From Streptomyces sp. BA2 (GTDB lineage Bacteria; Actinomycetota; Actinomycetes; Streptomycetales; Streptomycetaceae), in the NCBI RefSeq assembly GCF_009769735.1, contig NZ_WSRO01000002.1:8605001-8669000 (forward strand): a stretch of 64,000 bases of DNA, given 5' to 3'. The notes under the pieces are model-generated. The model did no database searches and was not told the origin of the DNA. It worked only from the letters and a program-made list of their open reading frames with translations. Made by a program: the position numbers and the translations under genes. Positions 63,509 to 64,000 of the stretch are shown here, piece after piece (the stretch's first letter is position 1; the number at the start of each line of letters is the position of its first letter).

Positions 63509-64000
63509 TTGGTCCGTGTGGAGGGCTCGCCGTCCGGGGCCGTCAGGGAGTGCTCATGGGTGTCGCAGACGAGTACGTCCCACTGCTCGGTCGGCAGGTC
63601 GAGGGAGGCCAGGACCTTCTGGGGGCTGGGGAAGTCCACGCCGGGGTGCGGTTCGGTCTCCCAGGCGGGGAAGCCCATGTGACCGACGATCAAGAGAGTG
63701 CCGCCCGCCGCGACGGCCTCGGCGGCGCTACGCAGGATCCGCTCGCGCGGCATCTCGTGGAGGGAGTGCAGGAACTGGGCGGAGACCAGGTCGTAGCTGC
63801 CGGCCGGGAAGGAGGCCCCCAGGTCGTGGTGCTGCCAGTCGACGCGGTCGGCGACCTGGGCCTCGGCCGCGTGCTCGGCGGCACGGCCGAGGGCGATGCG
63901 GGAGATGTCGGTGGCGGTGACGCGCCAGCCCTGCCGCGCGAGCCAGATCGCGTCGCCCCCCTCTCCGCAGCCCAGGTCCAGGGCGCTGCCCGGGACGAGC
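63475..64000 (-). CDS. Class I SAM-dependent methyltransferase (5' end outside window)
   Basis: About 174 C-terminal residues are visible. From the right edge: LVPGSALDLGCGEGGDAIWL (SAM site), VTATDISRIALGRAAEHAAE, HHDLGASFPAGSYDLVSAQF, then RILRSAAEAVAAGGTLLIVG and the end SLTAPDGEPSTRTNYTVKLR. The fold is a thiopurine-like or UbiE-like methyltransferase; many Streptomyces homologues have this tail. Its start lies beyond 64000. Substrate unknown. Confidence 0.88.
   Translation of the reverse strand, partial: LVPGSALDLGCGEGGDAIWLARQGWRVTATDISRIALGRAAEHAAEAQVADRVDWQHHDLGASFPAGSYDLVSAQFLHSLHEMPRERILRSAAEAVAAGGTLLIVGHMGFPAWETEPHPGVDFPSPQKVLASLDLPTEQWDVLVCDTHEHSLTAPDGEPSTRTNYTVKLRRRTR

Overview
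The window is about 70% GC with strong third-position GC. It carries SigB/SigF-type sigma factors, SpoIIE/RsbW-type regulators, GTG and TTG starts and Streptomyces-typical small families (DUF5133, DUF6411, MEDS-STAS). All of this points to a Streptomyces chromosome, probably an ordinary arm or core region: I see no integrase, transposase, tRNA, rRNA or CRISPR array. About 58 protein genes or gene remnants are called. Two run off the window ends, one (murJ-like) is frameshifted, one (a VOC protein) is internally deleted and one (a RibD/DHFR-like protein) lacks its N-terminus.

Layout. 1-10 kb is a general-stress and redox neighbourhood: hemerythrin protein, RsbW-like kinase with a SigB-like promoter, Bcp peroxiredoxin, two SigB/F/G sigma factors, a DUF5133 protein, a PP2C-type phosphatase with an altered metal site, a MarR regulator and a LysR/EamA pair. 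10-16 kb holds a VWA/MoxR-ATPase operon divergent from a phosphoketolase. 16.4-20.1 kb holds a TOPRIM protein followed by a large membrane-bound NACHT NTPase. 20-30 kb is mixed: broken murJ-like flippase, DUF4352 lipoprotein, O-methyltransferase, GlxA-type regulator with a cysteine hydrolase, a 25-residue bL37 ribosomal protein gene, a VOC remnant and a UvrA-like ABC ATPase. 30-43 kb has an FG-GAP exported protein, an SDR/AKR pair behind a striking inverted repeat, a cyanate detoxification set (cynR, carbonic anhydrase, cynS), a MocR regulator divergent from an MFS exporter, an iron-box-controlled YncE-like propeller protein and a secreted tripeptidyl aminopeptidase.

43-57.7 kb is a maltodextrin/starch island. 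A LacI regulator, PfkB kinase, aldo/keto reductase and phosphotransferase run leftward. Divergently run the maltose-type ABC transporter (binding protein and two permeases), an alpha-glucosidase, a second LacI regulator, a secreted alpha-amylase and a secreted type I pullulanase. Secreted enzymes would cut starch, the importer takes up maltodextrin and the cytoplasmic glucosidase finishes it. LacI-type TTGCA-based operators sit at both control regions.

58-61.4 kb is a compact module: metallo-beta-lactamase-fold hydrolase, divergent from a 69-residue GatC/AtzG-like protein, an amidase-signature hydrolase and a TetR regulator. Three related operator sequences tie the module together. This is my best candidate for an undescribed catabolic or signal-degrading system. 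The window closes with a MEDS-STAS/ATP-binding protein pair, the RibD-like remnant and a partial methyltransferase. No ATPase gene for the maltose transporter is present, so a shared MsiK-type ATPase elsewhere is implied.
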